Positions 18,188 through 28,363 are shown, numbered from the stretch's first letter. The stretch: 64,000 nt of DNA from an uncultured bacterium (GCA_903864835.1 CAIPHK010000001.1:1-64000), one strand, 5' to 3'. Numbers and translations: made by a program. The notes: generated by a model not told the origin, from the letters alone.

Positions 18188-18891
18188 TTCCCGCGATTGA
18201 TCTACTCAACGGGGAGGTGGTTCGGCTTACTCAGGGCGACTATTCCCAGGTTGAACACTATCAAATGAGCCCATCCCACACCGCGCAATTGTTCTTCAAA
18301 GCGGGAGCGACTCGAATTCATTTGGTCGATTTGGACGGCGCAAAAGATGGGAAACTGGTTAATCTTGAAACCATCAAATCTATTCGGAATTCAGTCGATT
18401 GTACGTTGGAAGTCGGTGGCGGAATTCGATCCGTAGAAACGGCTGCATTGCTGTTTGATCTTGGGATCGACTACATCATTTTAGGCTCGCTATTGATCAA
18501 AGAATACGACCGAGCCATGGCGATTATTCGGGAATTTCCTAATCGTGTGATTGCCGGAATTGACGCTAAAAATGGGAATGTCGCTACCGAAGGGTGGTTA
18601 GACGTGGGCGCCACAACGGCGGTTGATTTGGTGCGATGTATTAGTGATTTGCCGCTAGCGGGCATTATTTACACGGACATCGCCAAAGATGGCACATTGG
18701 CAGGGCCTAACCTTGCCCAAGTGACCCAGGTCGCTCAGAACACCCGGTTACCCGTCATTGCGTCAGGAGGAGTCGGTACTCTTGCCCACGTCGAAGAGAT
18801 TCGCCAATTGTTACCGTTGGGCGTTTCCGGTTGTATCGTCGGTAAAGCGGTCTTGGGTGGGCATATTTCCGTTGAGGATCTGTTTCGTTAA
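18175..18891 (+). CDS. hisA: ProFAR isomerase (histidine biosynthesis)
   Basis: A 238-residue TIM barrel that converts ProFAR to PRFAR in the fourth step of histidine synthesis. The catalytic acids are in place: Asp 9 in PAIDLLNG and Asp 130 in AGIDAKNG. Phosphate-binding loops VGGGIRS and ASGGVGT are also seen. It is translationally linked to aspS and no other his gene is nearby, so the histidine pathway is scattered in this genome. Confidence 0.95.
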   Translation: MFEVIPAIDLLNGEVVRLTQGDYSQVEHYQMSPSHTAQLFFKAGATRIHLVDLDGAKDGKLVNLETIKSIRNSVDCTLEVGGGIRSVETAALLFDLGIDYIILGSLLIKEYDRAMAIIREFPNRVIAGIDAKNGNVATEGWLDVGATTAVDLVRCISDLPLAGIIYTDIAKDGTLAGPNLAQVTQVAQNTRLPVIASGGVGTLAHVEEIRQLLPLGVSGCIVGKAVLGGHISVEDLFR

Positions 18892-18909
18892 AAATGGGGC
18901 CCCCCCATT
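18888..18909 (-). terminator. Terminator of the guaA operon
   Basis: AATGGGG and CCCCATT (18893-18909) form a 7-bp stem with a C-rich loop. On the minus strand the stem is followed by TTTTT, so it should end guaA transcripts. It also sits directly after the convergent hisA stop and may work weakly in that direction. Confidence 0.65.
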
Positions 18910-18922
18910 AATAATTAGTGTC

Positions 18923-20461
18923 TTATTCCCACTCAATCGTAGCGGGTGGCTTCGATGAAATATCGTAAACCACTCGATTTACTTCTGGAATTTCGTTGCA
19001 AATTCGGGATGAAACACGTTCAAGGAGATCGTAGGGAAGATGTGCCCATTGTGCAGTCATTGCATCTTCTGAGGTGACGGCACGGAAAGCAACTGTATTT
19101 TGGTAGGTCCGGTTATCGCCTTGAACACCCACTGTTTTAATCGGTAACAAGACTGCAAATGATTGCCATAACTTCCGATAATATCCAGCGGCTTTAACTT
19201 CTTCCATAACAATAGCGTCCGCATTTTGGAGAATAGCGACTCGTTCACGCGTGACTTCGCCCAAAATTCGAATGGCCAACCCAGGGCCAGGGAACGGCTG
19301 ACGAAAAATAATTTCTTCAGGTACACCCAGTTCGAGGCCAACACGACGAACCTCGTCTTTGAACAATTTGTTGAGAGGCTCAATAATTTTGAAGTCCATT
19401 TTTTCAGGAAGGCCGCCTACATTATGGTGGGTTTTGATCTTCACCGCGGTATTGGCGACACCCTTGGTGGCTGATTCAATAATATCCGGGTACAACGTTC
19501 CTTGGGCAAGAAACGGAAAATCACTTTTGAGTTCTTTGGCTTTTTCTTCAAATACCCGAATAAACTCTTCCCCAATTTTTTTTCGCTTTTCTTCGGGGTC
19601 GGTGACGCCTTTGAGTTTGTCGAAGAATCGGTCCTTGGCATCGACGTAAATCAAACGAATATCAAAGTCGCCTTCAAATAACAGTTGAATCCGTTCGGCT
19701 TCGTCTTTACGCATAAACCCTTGATCGACAAATAAGCAGGTGAGCCGGTTTCCGATGGCCTTTTTTAACAGCGCCGCAACTGTGGTGCTATCCACTCCAC
19801 CTGACAACGCACACAAGACATTTTTATCACCGACAGTGTCGTTAATTTGTTGAATTGCCGTGTCGATAAACGATGCGGGTGTCCAGTCTTGGGCACATTC
19901 ACATATTGAAATAACAAAATTTTGGATAACTTCATTCCCTTTGGGGGTATGAACCACTTCGGGGTGAAATTGGACGCCGTAGTGTTTTTGAATTGGATTT
20001 CCAAATGCGGCGATCGCGGTGTTTTCCGTGTGTCCCAATATTTGGAATCCGGCAGGTAAATCAACGACGGAATCGCCATGGCTCATCCATATCGCCATTT
20101 CCAACCAAAGGCCCTGAAATAGGTCGAAATTATTATCGATGTAAAGATTGGCCTTGCCGTATTCATGGTGGGTGCCGCGTTCGACTTTTCCGCCGAGACT
20201 GGCGGCCATAAGCTGCATCCCGTAGCATATTCCAAGTATTGGAATCCCACATTTGAACAATGCCGGGTCACATTTTGGGGAGTCGGCTTCAAATACAGAG
20301 GACGGCCCACCTGAAAGAATAATCCCTTTGGCCTTGTATTTGTTCTTGATATCGTCCGCGGAAGTGGTGTGGGAAATAACCTCGGAATAAATCCGAAGTT
20401 CCCGAATTCGTCGGGCAATTAATTCGCTGTATTGAGATCCAAAATCAAGAATGACGATCAT
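18923..20461 (-). CDS. guaA: GMP synthase (glutamine-hydrolysing)
   Basis: A 512-residue enzyme that aminates XMP to GMP. The N-terminal class I glutamine amidotransferase has the nucleophile Cys 79 in [11 protein letters not shown] and the histidine in [11 protein letters not shown]. The ATP-pyrophosphatase domain begins with the P-loop [11 protein letters not shown], and the C-terminal dimerisation domain ends [13 protein letters not shown] as in other GuaA proteins. It lies directly downstream of the IMP dehydrogenase gene with a one-base overlap, so both steps from IMP to GMP are co-transcribed. Confidence 0.97.
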   Translation of the reverse strand: MIVILDFGSQYSELIARRIRELRIYSEVISHTTSADDIKNKYKAKGIILSGGPSSVFEADSPKCDPALFKCGIPILGICYGMQLMAASLGGKVERGTHHEYGKANLYIDNNFDLFQGLWLEMAIWMSHGDSVVDLPAGFQILGHTENTAIAAFGNPIQKHYGVQFHPEVVHTPKGNEVIQNFVISICECAQDWTPASFIDTAIQQINDTVGDKNVLCALSGGVDSTTVAALLKKAIGNRLTCLFVDQGFMRKDEAERIQLLFEGDFDIRLIYVDAKDRFFDKLKGVTDPEEKRKKIGEEFIRVFEEKAKELKSDFPFLAQGTLYPDIIESATKGVANTAVKIKTHHNVGGLPEKMDFKIIEPLNKLFKDEVRRVGLELGVPEEIIFRQPFPGPGLAIRILGEVTRERVAILQNADAIVMEEVKAAGYYRKLWQSFAVLLPIKTVGVQGDNRTYQNTVAFRAVTSEDAMTAQWAHLPYDLLERVSSRICNEIPEVNRVVYDISSKPPATIEWE

Positions 20462-21624
20462 TATTTTTTATACATCCCTAATTGTTGGGCCCGTTGGTAA
20501 ATCTTACCTTCAGTCAATAGTGATGGGGCAACGACGACGTTGATATCATGCATTTCTCGAATGTTTGCGGCACCTAAAGTGGCCAGGCAGGTCCGGATTG
20601 CACCCACGATATTTTGAGAGCCATCATCGGTATTCGATGGTCCGACAAGAATTTCTTTTAGTGACCCAATCGTCCCCACATGAATTCGTGCACCACGGGG
20701 AAGTACCGCGTTTGGGGTGGCCATTCCCCAATGGAATCCACGACCGGGGGCTTCGGTTGCTTTTGCAAATGGCGATCCAATCATGACCCCATCAGCACCG
20801 CAGGCCAGTGCTTTGCAGATATCCCCCGAGGTCACCACTCCGCCGTCGGCAATCACCGGAATATAGCGACCTGATTCCTCAAAATATTGATCTCTCGCTA
20901 ATGCCGTGTCAACAATCGCGGTCGCCATCGGAACACCAATACCCAACACGCCTCGGGTGGTACATGCAGCACCAGGGCCGATACCAATAAATACCGCAGC
21001 GACGCCGGTTCTCATGAGTTCAATAGTGACATCCGTCGTCGTCGAATTTCCGACCATGACGGGTATGGGTAACGCTTTACATAATTCAGAAAGGTCCAGA
21101 ATTGCTTGGCCTTCTTTTCCTTTAAATCGGGTTGATGTGACAGTCGATTGAACCATAAACGCGTCTGCACCGGCTTCCACTGCCAACTTGCCGAGGCGCG
21201 TTGCGCTTTGAGGCGTTGAGGAAACGACGGCTGGCACCCCTTGGGCCTTGATTTCTTTAATTCGTTGAATGACCAACTCATCTTTTACGGGTTGGTTTTG
21301 ATACAGCGCTTGCATGGTTTGAACGTATTCGTTCCGATCGACCGATGCAATTTTTTCGAGGATGGTATCCGCATCTTCGTAACGGGTTTGAACGCCCTCA
21401 AGATTGAGAACGCCCACACCGCCATGTTGGCCGATGATTCCTGCGGTTTTTGGGCTGACTACGGAGTCCATGGCCGACGCAAAGATTGGGAACTTCATAT
21501 TGATTCCTGCGATAGTAACAGAAGTGTCAACGAGTTCGGGGTCGATGGTAATTGAAGAAGGGACGAGGGCGATTTCATCCAGGCCATAGGCTCGTATGAA
21601 TTGTTTCGGCGAAGCTGCTCCCAT
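20461..21624 (-). CDS. guaB3: IMP dehydrogenase, GuaB3-type without CBS domains
   Basis: The start is fixed at ATG 21624 by an AAGGAG ribosome site and by the family N-terminus ([15 protein letters not shown]). The 387 residues form one TIM barrel without the paired CBS domains of normal GuaB. The block [20 protein letters not shown] and [12 protein letters not shown] is diagnostic of the GuaB3 group of actinobacteria and cyanobacteria. The catalytic cysteine (Cys 221, [10 protein letters not shown]) is kept, so oxidation of IMP to XMP is plausible. GuaA follows immediately, which supports that role. No other guaB is in the window. Confidence 0.9.
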   Translation of the reverse strand: MGAASPKQFIRAYGLDEIALVPSSITIDPELVDTSVTIAGINMKFPIFASAMDSVVSPKTAGIIGQHGGVGVLNLEGVQTRYEDADTILEKIASVDRNEYVQTMQALYQNQPVKDELVIQRIKEIKAQGVPAVVSSTPQSATRLGKLAVEAGADAFMVQSTVTSTRFKGKEGQAILDLSELCKALPIPVMVGNSTTTDVTIELMRTGVAAVFIGIGPGAACTTRGVLGIGVPMATAIVDTALARDQYFEESGRYIPVIADGGVVTSGDICKALACGADGVMIGSPFAKATEAPGRGFHWGMATPNAVLPRGARIHVGTIGSLKEILVGPSNTDDGSQNIVGAIRTCLATLGAANIREMHDINVVVAPSLLTEGKIYQRAQQLGMYKK

Positions 21625-21746
21625 TGGGGGATCTCCTTGAAAAAAAATTTGACTAATCGTACTCCAATTCGTTGCAGTATTCCATAGGGCTTTGGGTTTG
21701 ATATCTATGTTTTCTTGGGTGCAGTGTTTCCCGTATAGTAGTCCGT

Positions 21747-22994
21747 ATGTCTGTTTGGTATCCCTATTCACAAATGAAATCGATGCCGACTCCGTTTCGC
21801 GTAGTCTCCGGTCACGGGGCACGATTGCGCCTGGATGATGGGCGGGAATTGATCGACAGTATTTCGTCGTGGTGGTGCATGATCCATGGATACGCCCATC
21901 CAGAAATTGTGGCGGCTATCGTAGACCAGGCACAACGGTTACCGCACGTGATGTTGGGCGGGCTGAGTCATGGACCGGCTGATGACCTTGCCGCTCGGTT
22001 GGCCGAGATTTCTCCAGGGGATTTATCCTATGTTTTTTTTGGGGATAGTGGGTCGGTTGGGGTCGAAATCGCCCTGAAAATTGCGGTTCAATATTTTAGA
22101 AATCAAGGGCTTTTTAATAAGTCGAAAATTGCGTTTCTTTCCGGTGCGTATCATGGGGACACATTGGGGGCGATGTCGGTATGTGACCCTGTTGAAGGGA
22201 TGCATCATTTATTCGATGGGGTCTTGATTCCCCAAATTCAATTGCCGCGTCCCCCCAAATGGGGTGCGTCCGGTGTTGATGAGTATTTGAGTGTGGTGGA
22301 GACGATTCTGTGTGCTAATAAAGATCAGTTGTGTGGGCTGATTGTTGAACCCTTGATGCAAGGGGCGGGTGGATTTTATCTGTATCACCCAGATGTATTG
22401 CGCGGTCTTCGTCGGCTTTGTGATCAGGTTGGTATTTTATTAATTTGTGATGAAGTCGCGACGGGTTTTGGTCGGCTTGGGGTGATGTTTGCCTCGGAGT
22501 TGGCTGGGGTTGTTCCAGATGTATCGGTGCTTGGTAAAGCATTGACTGGCGGCCATTTGGGGATGTCGGCAACGATGGTTAGACCCCATGTTTTTGAGCG
22601 ATTTTATTCGGATGTTGCTGATCATGCCTTGATGCATGGCCCGACGTTTATGGGGAATCCGCTAGCCTGTCGGGCGGCGTTGGCGAGTATTGAGTTGATG
22701 ATGGATGGAAGCGTTTTGAACCGTATTACGCAGATCGAAATCCGGTTGAAACGATTGTTAAAATTAGTCGGCCTGTCTCAGGTGCGCGATGTTCGCGTGA
22801 TGGGTGCCTTGGGGGTTGTTGAAGTAGTTGATTCTTCGATTTTAAGGCAGTCGTCTCAAATCGCGGCTGAATGCGGGGTATGGTTGAGGTCGTTTGGGAA
22901 TGTGATTTATACCGCTCCGCCCTATGTGATTACGGACGACGAGCTGGATAGTGTGATGGGTGCGATTGAGCAGATTGTGATCGGTAAACGGTAG
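21747..22994 (+). CDS. bioA: Adenosylmethionine-8-amino-7-oxononanoate aminotransferase
   Basis: A 415-residue fold-type I PLP enzyme that makes DAPA from KAPA in biotin synthesis. Visible features are the BioA-type N-terminus (VWYPYSQM), SSWWCMIHGYAHPEI, FFGDSGSVGVEIALK, the PLP-binding Asp 235 (ICDEVATGFGR) and the Schiff-base Lys 264 (LGKALTGG). No other bio gene is present. A TATAGT box at 21734-21739 lies only 7 bases before the ATG and there is no ribosome site, which could mean a nearly leaderless transcript. It is divergent from guaB3. Confidence 0.92.
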   Translation: MSVWYPYSQMKSMPTPFRVVSGHGARLRLDDGRELIDSISSWWCMIHGYAHPEIVAAIVDQAQRLPHVMLGGLSHGPADDLAARLAEISPGDLSYVFFGDSGSVGVEIALKIAVQYFRNQGLFNKSKIAFLSGAYHGDTLGAMSVCDPVEGMHHLFDGVLIPQIQLPRPPKWGASGVDEYLSVVETILCANKDQLCGLIVEPLMQGAGGFYLYHPDVLRGLRRLCDQVGILLICDEVATGFGRLGVMFASELAGVVPDVSVLGKALTGGHLGMSATMVRPHVFERFYSDVADHALMHGPTFMGNPLACRAALASIELMMDGSVLNRITQIEIRLKRLLKLVGLSQVRDVRVMGALGVVEVVDSSILRQSSQIAAECGVWLRSFGNVIYTAPPYVITDDELDSVMGAIEQIVIGKR

Positions 22995-23006
22995 CGGGGC
23001 GATTCG

Positions 23007-23318
23007 CTATTTGGCTGGATTTGCCTGGTCCATGTAATACATGTCGGCTTGTAAAAAAGTGTGGAAGTGGAAGAGTACTATCCATGCACCAAAGGCCCCG
23101 GCAATAATCCCGATGATCGCCCACACTATTTTTTCGCCGGTGGAGCGGGTTTTTTTGAACCTTTTGATGCTGATCCATGAGAGGCCTGCGGCGATTGCTA
23201 GGATGAGTGAATAACTTACGAAATGGTTGTGGACGTAGGGGTAAATTAACCCGAAGAATTCGGAAAATAGGTAGCCGATTCGGTCGGAGATATTGAAATT
23301 TGATGCGTTTTCAAACAT
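23007..23318 (-). CDS. Small inner-membrane protein of unknown function
   Basis: A 103-residue protein with two or three hydrophobic segments (about 36-53 and 64-88, with a shorter aromatic stretch before them). A basic loop (KRFKKTRSTGEK) between the main segments suggests it faces the cytoplasm. No family is recognised and no clear ribosome site precedes the ATG. It converges on bioA, separated by 12 bases. The length, hydrophobic pattern and absence of a competing frame favour a real gene, but only moderately. Confidence 0.5.
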   Translation of the reverse strand: MFENASNFNISDRIGYLFSEFFGLIYPYVHNHFVSYSLILAIAAGLSWISIKRFKKTRSTGEKIVWAIIGIIAGAFGAWIVLFHFHTFLQADMYYMDQANPAK

Positions 23319-23796
23319 AGGGGGATTACTTTATCAGGGGAAATCTTAAATTTCTATTGTAAATACAGTGGGGTGGCGCCCCCACACCCCCGGAAGGGGA
23401 AGACCCCTTTCAACCCCTTTTTTTTTACGGCCAAAACTCGCGCCAGTCCTCACGCCCTTCGGTCGCTCCTTTATGGCACTCACACAGTTTGGCCTGATTT
23501 TGATGTCGAGGGTTGGACGGTTTTGATCGCCTCTATTCCTTATCCGACGGCGGAAATCGACGCCCAAATTATTCATCAACTTCTATCTTAAACGCTTCGC
23601 CATCCAATTTAAAAACATTCATACCAAATGGAAATATTACCTCCAGCCCTTCTCTGTTGACGCAGTCAATGGAGAGGGGTGCCCGAAGGGTGGGGTGAGG
23701 TTAACGTAGCTCCTTTCATTCTCCGCAACACCGGGCACTAGTGGAATTTTTGGAGAGATCGGGGTGAGTAATTCGTAGTGAGGGATCTGCGGTGAG
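23319..23796. other. Non-coding stretch of 478 bases with inverted repeats and a dispersed motif
   Basis: No convincing gene is seen on either strand. The region contains a G/C-homopolymer-rich part (23370-23420), a T-run, and an imperfect 66-base inverted repeat with ends GGCCAAAACT and AGTTTGGCC (23429-23494). It also holds one copy of a short motif that recurs at 46070 (23734-23758). It looks like a relic of repeated or mobile DNA, but no transposase fragment is recognised. Confidence 0.5.
23734..23758. repeat. Dispersed motif copy 1 (GGCACTAGTG...)
   Basis: GGCACTAGTGGAATTTTTGG plus the following AGAGA matches the copy at 46070-46094 at 22 of 25 positions. Both copies lie in non-coding DNA directly downstream of minus-strand genes. 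Confidence 0.45.
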
Positions 23797-24744
23797 TTAC
23801 ACCGTCTCAAACGGTATCGCATGGGTCGTAATATGCTCATGAAATAAATGCTGTATTAACCCATCCGACAGCCCAATTTTTGGGATATAAATCGCCTTTA
23901 TTTTTGCCCATTTCATTGCCTTGATATACACATCCAACGCGGGCACAATGACCTCGGCTCGGTCGGGCTTGAGGTTGAGTTTGATAATTCGGTCTTTCAC
24001 CGATAAGTTTTTTAGGTCGACAAATAACTTTTCGAGTTTTTCCAAGGGTACCGGCTTTAGGGTGTTTTTTTCACCCGTAAGGGAAAGCGCTTTGCTAATA
24101 TTTCCGCCGGTTCCGATGGAAAACGTCTTGGCCTTGGTGTCCACGGCGGTTTTTATGAAGGCTTTCATTTGATCCCACTCATCAGGTTCGACCCAGTTAT
24201 TGATTAGTCGTAACGTTCCGATCTTGAAACTGTGGGAATGGGTCGATATTTGGCGGACAAAATGGGATATTTCCGTGCTGCCACCGCCTACATCGATGTA
24301 GAGATAATTGGCGCTGTCCGGAAATGTCGTGAACAGATGGTTTTGGCAAATCATCTCAGATTCGGTTTTTCCATCGATGACTTGGATATGTATACCGGTT
24401 TCGGCCGAAATTTTGTCCGCCAGCTCTTGGCCATTTTCGGCTTCCCGAATCGCTGATGTTGCACATGCAATGACCGCGAGCGGAGTGAAGATTTTGATCA
24501 GATGCGAAAATGCGGCCATGGTGTGGTGGAGCTTTTCAGCTTTTTTGTCCGATATTCGGCCTAACGTAAAGACGTCGTCACCCAGTTGTAGGGGGATGCG
24601 GTACAGCCCGACCTTCTTAAAAACGGGGTGACCGCGATCAAAGTAGACGTGAGTCAGCAATAACCGGGCGGCGTTGGTTCCAATGTCGATCGCTGCAAAT
24701 TTTAACTTGTGATTGGACCGTGCCTCCGTGCCGTATTCCTTCAT
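23797..24744 (-). CDS. ppx: Ppx/GppA-family phosphatase
   Basis: A 315-residue ASKHA-fold phosphatase (exopolyphosphatase or pppGpp pyrophosphatase). It has phosphate-binding loop 1 (AAIDIGTNAARLLL, about 17-30), the block CATSAIREAENG, and loop 2 DVGGGSTEI followed by GTLRL. It lacks the C-terminal HD domain of long Ppx proteins, like the short form. It overlaps ppk by 4 bases, so making and breaking polyphosphate are encoded together. The exact substrate is inferred from that neighbour. Confidence 0.88.
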   Translation of the reverse strand: MKEYGTEARSNHKLKFAAIDIGTNAARLLLTHVYFDRGHPVFKKVGLYRIPLQLGDDVFTLGRISDKKAEKLHHTMAAFSHLIKIFTPLAVIACATSAIREAENGQELADKISAETGIHIQVIDGKTESEMICQNHLFTTFPDSANYLYIDVGGGSTEISHFVRQISTHSHSFKIGTLRLINNWVEPDEWDQMKAFIKTAVDTKAKTFSIGTGGNISKALSLTGEKNTLKPVPLEKLEKLFVDLKNLSVKDRIIKLNLKPDRAEVIVPALDVYIKAMKWAKIKAIYIPKIGLSDGLIQHLFHEHITTHAIPFETV

Positions 24745-26789
24745 CGGCTTAAGTACGCCAATATGGCCTCTTGAGACCGAATCGGATGGGGTCCCTGTTG
24801 ATACTCGTTGATGGGCTGACTCAGAGTTCGGGCTTTGACGGTGTCCGACAGTTGTATTTCGAGATATGTTTTGAGCTCGTGGGCTAGTACTTTATCGTAA
24901 ATGGGGCAGACTACTTCGATGCGGTTGTCGAAACTTCGTCCCATCCAGTCGGCAGACGAAATGAATGTCTTTTCATCGCCACCATTGTGGAATAAATAGA
25001 GTCTAGAATGTTCCAGAAATCGGTCGACGATACTGATGGCTTTAATGGATTCACTGATGCCTCGTTTTCCTGCAATAAGGGCACATGTTCCACGGACGAT
25101 GAGGCGGACATCCACGCCCTCTCTACTGGCATCATAGAGCTTTGCAATGATTTTAACGTCGGTGAGACCATTTAGTTTGATTGTGATTTGAGCCGGTAGG
25201 CCCCGTCTGGCGTTTCTGATTTCCTGGTGAATCAGTAGTAGTAATTTTTTGCGAAGGTGGAATGGCGAAAGAATCAGATGCTGGTAACTTCCTAGGCGGG
25301 TGTTGTTTTCAAAGAAATCAAATAACTTAGAGACATCAGAGGTGATCCGCTTGTCTGCTGTGAGGAGGCTGTGATCTGTATAAAATCGAGCGGTAGTTTC
25401 ATTGTAATTGCCGGTGGCGACATTGGCGTAATGTCGAATTTTACCGCTTTCTTTGCGGCTGATCAGACAGACTTTGGCGTGAACTTTGAGCTGAGGGACC
25501 CCCACAATTATTTTGGCCCCTTCTTCAGAAAGGATTTTGCTCCAATGGATATTGGCCTCTTCATCAAATCGCGCTTGAAGCTCGATTACGACCGTCACTT
25601 GTTTTCCATTGCGGATTGCATTGATTAACGCATTGATAATATTCGAATGGCGGGCCGCCCGATATAGCGTGATTTTAATGGAGACCACTTTCGGATCAAT
25701 GGCTGCTTCACGTAATAAGTCGATGATGTAGTGGAATGAATGGTAGGGGTAATGGAGCAGGACGTCTTTGGTGAGTAGCACGGACATCAGGCTCGATTGG
25801 CCCTCGAGGTCGGGGTGGGGAATGGACTGAAACGATGGGTAAGAGAGGTGGGCGGGGCCGACTTTGGGGAATTCCATAAAGTCTTTAAAATTATGGTAAC
25901 GACGTCGGACGGGGATCAACGACTCCGCACGAAAGATTCCGAGTTTCTTGGTTAAAAAATGGAGAAGATCTTTTGATATTTTTTCTTCATAAATAAATCG
26001 AACAGGCTGTCCGTGACGCCGCTGGTTGATGCTTTTTTGGATTTTGTCGATGTAGGATTCCAAAATGTCGTTATCAATATCGATTTCCGCATCTCGGGTG
26101 AGTTTGATTGTGTAGGATGAAAAGTGATCGTAATCAAAAATCGCAAAAATATCGCCCAAGCAATACCGAATGATATCTTCAATCAACATCACATATTGGC
26201 CGTTAGGGGTATCGGGAAGAACAACAAATCGGGGGACTAGATCCGTGGGGATTTCGATGAGCGCATAATCTGTTTTTTTCCGAGATCCTTTGGTCATCGT
26301 GACCGCTTGGTAGATCGCGTGGCCCTTTAGTTCAGGGACTTCCAAAAGTTGGTTGAGCATGATGGGCACCAGCGCGGGCCGAACCACTTCTGAAAAGTAG
26401 TTTTTTACAAACTGTGATTGGTGGGGTGTGAGTAGCGTTTCATTAATTAGAAACACCCGTTCCTTTTCAAGCTCATGGGTCAATTGTTTGAAGATTTCTT
26501 CAAATTGATTTTGTTGTTTTAGTACAACTTCTTGAATTTGATTGAGGGTTTTTTCCGGTTTTTCATCCTGATATGCCGCAGGAATTTTGAGTTTTGCGCT
26601 GCGACGTAATGTGGCCACTCTTACCCTAAAAAATTCATCAAGATTAGATGAAAATATTCCTAAAAACTTGAGCCGTTCGAGTAGAGGAACGTTGGCTGAC
26701 TCCGCTTCCTGAAGTACCCGAGCATTAAACGCCAACCAACCGATTTCCCGGTTGATTAGCTTATATTCCTTAGGTAGTTTTCGGATCAC
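24741..26789 (-). CDS. ppk: Polyphosphate kinase 1
   Basis: A 682-residue enzyme that polymerises the gamma-phosphate of ATP into polyphosphate. The N-domain begins LINREIGWLAFNARVLQEA, and the core has IKITLYRAARHSNIINALI. The autophosphorylated histidine lies in KVHAKVCLISR and is followed by ATGNYNETTARFYTD. A second phospholipase D-like motif region includes LFHNGGDEKTFISSADWMGR. The length is normal for PPK1. It begins an operon with ppx; ilvE lies 4 bases upstream on the same strand. Confidence 0.96.
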   Translation of the reverse strand: MIRKLPKEYKLINREIGWLAFNARVLQEAESANVPLLERLKFLGIFSSNLDEFFRVRVATLRRSAKLKIPAAYQDEKPEKTLNQIQEVVLKQQNQFEEIFKQLTHELEKERVFLINETLLTPHQSQFVKNYFSEVVRPALVPIMLNQLLEVPELKGHAIYQAVTMTKGSRKKTDYALIEIPTDLVPRFVVLPDTPNGQYVMLIEDIIRYCLGDIFAIFDYDHFSSYTIKLTRDAEIDIDNDILESYIDKIQKSINQRRHGQPVRFIYEEKISKDLLHFLTKKLGIFRAESLIPVRRRYHNFKDFMEFPKVGPAHLSYPSFQSIPHPDLEGQSSLMSVLLTKDVLLHYPYHSFHYIIDLLREAAIDPKVVSIKITLYRAARHSNIINALINAIRNGKQVTVVIELQARFDEEANIHWSKILSEEGAKIIVGVPQLKVHAKVCLISRKESGKIRHYANVATGNYNETTARFYTDHSLLTADKRITSDVSKLFDFFENNTRLGSYQHLILSPFHLRKKLLLLIHQEIRNARRGLPAQITIKLNGLTDVKIIAKLYDASREGVDVRLIVRGTCALIAGKRGISESIKAISIVDRFLEHSRLYLFHNGGDEKTFISSADWMGRSFDNRIEVVCPIYDKVLAHELKTYLEIQLSDTVKARTLSQPINEYQQGPHPIRSQEAILAYLSR

Positions 26790-26793
26790 AAAA

Positions 26794-27738
26794 TTAACGG
26801 ATAAACGTCAACCAAGACGAAAACTGGGGGAGTTTGCCATGGACGATATCAAAATATTTGGACTGAATGGCTTCGGTCACCGGGCCCCGTTTTCCGTTCC
26901 CAATAATCCGACCATCAATTTCTCGTACCGGGGTGACCTCGGCGGCCGTTCCGGTAAAAAATATCTCATCCGCTAAAAATAACTCGTCTCTAGAGAGGCT
27001 CCGATACGACACGGTCAATCCTAAAAATCGAGCAATTTGGGTTGCGGTGTCTGCCGTGATCCCCATTAGCGGTCCGTCCGCAGGGGGAGGTGTTAAAATC
27101 TCCCCATTTTTAATGATAAAAATATTTTCGCCAGGGCCTTCGGATACGTATCCATTGGTATTGAGTAGAATCGCTTCATCAAAGCCAGCGGAGAGGGCCT
27201 CTTGTTTTGCCAATATGGAATTGGCGTAATTGGCCGTGCATTTTGCGAGCGGGGGAAGTGTTCGGCTATCGATTCGGGCCCATGAACTTACTTTGCATCG
27301 AACGCCATTTTCTAATCCGTCTTCACCGAGATAGCTTCCCCATCCCCAAGTGGCCATCATCAGGTCAACCGGATTGGCTCCGGGATTGAGTCCCATCGCG
27401 CCGTATCCGACATAGAGCAACGGGCGAATATATACCGACGAAATTTTGTTGGAATCGATGAGCGCTTCGACGTTGTTTTTTGCCAAGAGGTCCCGGTTGA
27501 TTTCGACTAATTGATCCACTGTGTAGTGGGTCTTCATTAGATAAATTTTGGCGGAATCTAAGAGTCGCTGATAATGTTCTTTGGCCCTAAAAATGGCAGG
27601 CCCTCGTTCCGTTTGATACGCACGAACTCCTTCAAAAACGGCCGTCCCATAATGCAGTGCATGAGTGAGAATGTGAACGTTGGCGGACTCAAATGGGATG
27701 TAGTCGCCATTTTTCCATATATAATCGGTTTTAATCAT
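26794..27738 (-). CDS. ilvE: Branched-chain amino acid aminotransferase
   Basis: A 314-residue fold-type IV PLP enzyme interconverting Leu, Ile and Val with their keto acids. Family marks are HALHYGTAVFEGVRAY, YIRPLLYVGYGAMGLNP, the PLP lysine (Lys 166, PPLAKCTANYANS), EGPGENIFI and EIFFTGTAAEVTPVREID. The length matches E. coli IlvE. It is the first gene of a minus-strand run with ppk and ppx, although its function is unrelated to theirs. Confidence 0.95.
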   Translation of the reverse strand: MIKTDYIWKNGDYIPFESANVHILTHALHYGTAVFEGVRAYQTERGPAIFRAKEHYQRLLDSAKIYLMKTHYTVDQLVEINRDLLAKNNVEALIDSNKISSVYIRPLLYVGYGAMGLNPGANPVDLMMATWGWGSYLGEDGLENGVRCKVSSWARIDSRTLPPLAKCTANYANSILAKQEALSAGFDEAILLNTNGYVSEGPGENIFIIKNGEILTPPPADGPLMGITADTATQIARFLGLTVSYRSLSRDELFLADEIFFTGTAAEVTPVREIDGRIIGNGKRGPVTEAIQSKYFDIVHGKLPQFSSWLTFIR

Positions 27739-27947
27739 CCGGTATACCTCACGCTATTAAAATTGGTGTAGAAATTGTAACGCAGAACATTACCACGACG
27801 GTCTGAGTTCCTAAAGTCGCCGGTATTTGATAGCGATACGGCTCAGTATCTAAGATGCGTTATTTCTAGGTCAGCGCAGTGTGGCAGAGCCACATAAGTC
27901 GACCGAAAACAGCACAGATTGGGTATTCAGCCGCAGAGCCCCAATTG

Positions 27948-27976
27948 TTGACACTGAGTACAAATAGAACTACCAT
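27948..27976 (+). promoter_or_regulatory. Candidate promoter of the rplU-rpmA-obg-proBA run
   Basis: A perfect TTGACA (27948-27953) is followed after 17 bases by TACCAT (27971-27976), about 35 bases before the rplU start. The 272-base gap upstream is long enough for further leader control, but I recognise no L21 leader structure. Confidence 0.5.
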
Positions 27977-28010
27977 TTTCGTTTTTGTTGTATCTAAGTG
28001 GAGGAAAGCT

Positions 28011-28322
28011 ATGTTCGCGATTATTGAAACTGGCGGAAAACAATACAAGGTTGAAGCTGGAACTATTATTGATATTGAAAAATTAGAAGGCGAAATCGCC
28101 TCAAAATTCACCTTTGATAAGGTGGTTTTAGTCGACAACGAAGGTCAAACTAAAATTGGTCAGCCTTATGTTGAAGGCGCGACTGTGGTTGCTGCAATTT
28201 TAAATCATATTAAAGATGATAAAAAGATTGTATTTAAGTTTAAGCCAAAGACTGGCTATAAAAAGAAGGCGGGTCACCGTCAGTTGTTAACGACCATTAA
28301 AGTGGAAACGGTTAACGGTTAA
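28011..28322 (+). CDS. rplU: 50S ribosomal protein L21
   Basis: A 103-residue large-subunit protein. The ATG at 28011 is preceded by GGAGG and begins with the family sequence MFAIIETGGKQYKVEAG. The conserved C-terminal part FKFKPKTGYKKKAGHRQ is present. Upstream extension of the frame has no family match and was discarded. It heads the common block rplU-rpmA-obg. Confidence 0.98.
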   Translation: MFAIIETGGKQYKVEAGTIIDIEKLEGEIASKFTFDKVVLVDNEGQTKIGQPYVEGATVVAAILNHIKDDKKIVFKFKPKTGYKKKAGHRQLLTTIKVETVNG

Positions 28323-28363
28323 TTATCTCATATTAGTTTGAAACTAGATTAAGGAGTCCTGCA

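Noticed and set aside
23429-23494. Integron attC site
   Set aside because: The inverted repeat lacks the conserved RYYYAAC/GTTRRRY core sites and no gene cassette or integrase is adjacent.
23373-23591. Plus- and minus-strand frames of 72-77 codons in the gap before ppx
   Set aside because: Low-complexity, proline- and arginine-rich products crossing an inverted repeat, with no ribosome site or family match.
27879-28010. N-terminal extension of L21
   Set aside because: The family N-terminus starts at 28011, directly after a GGAGG site; the upstream codons match nothing.
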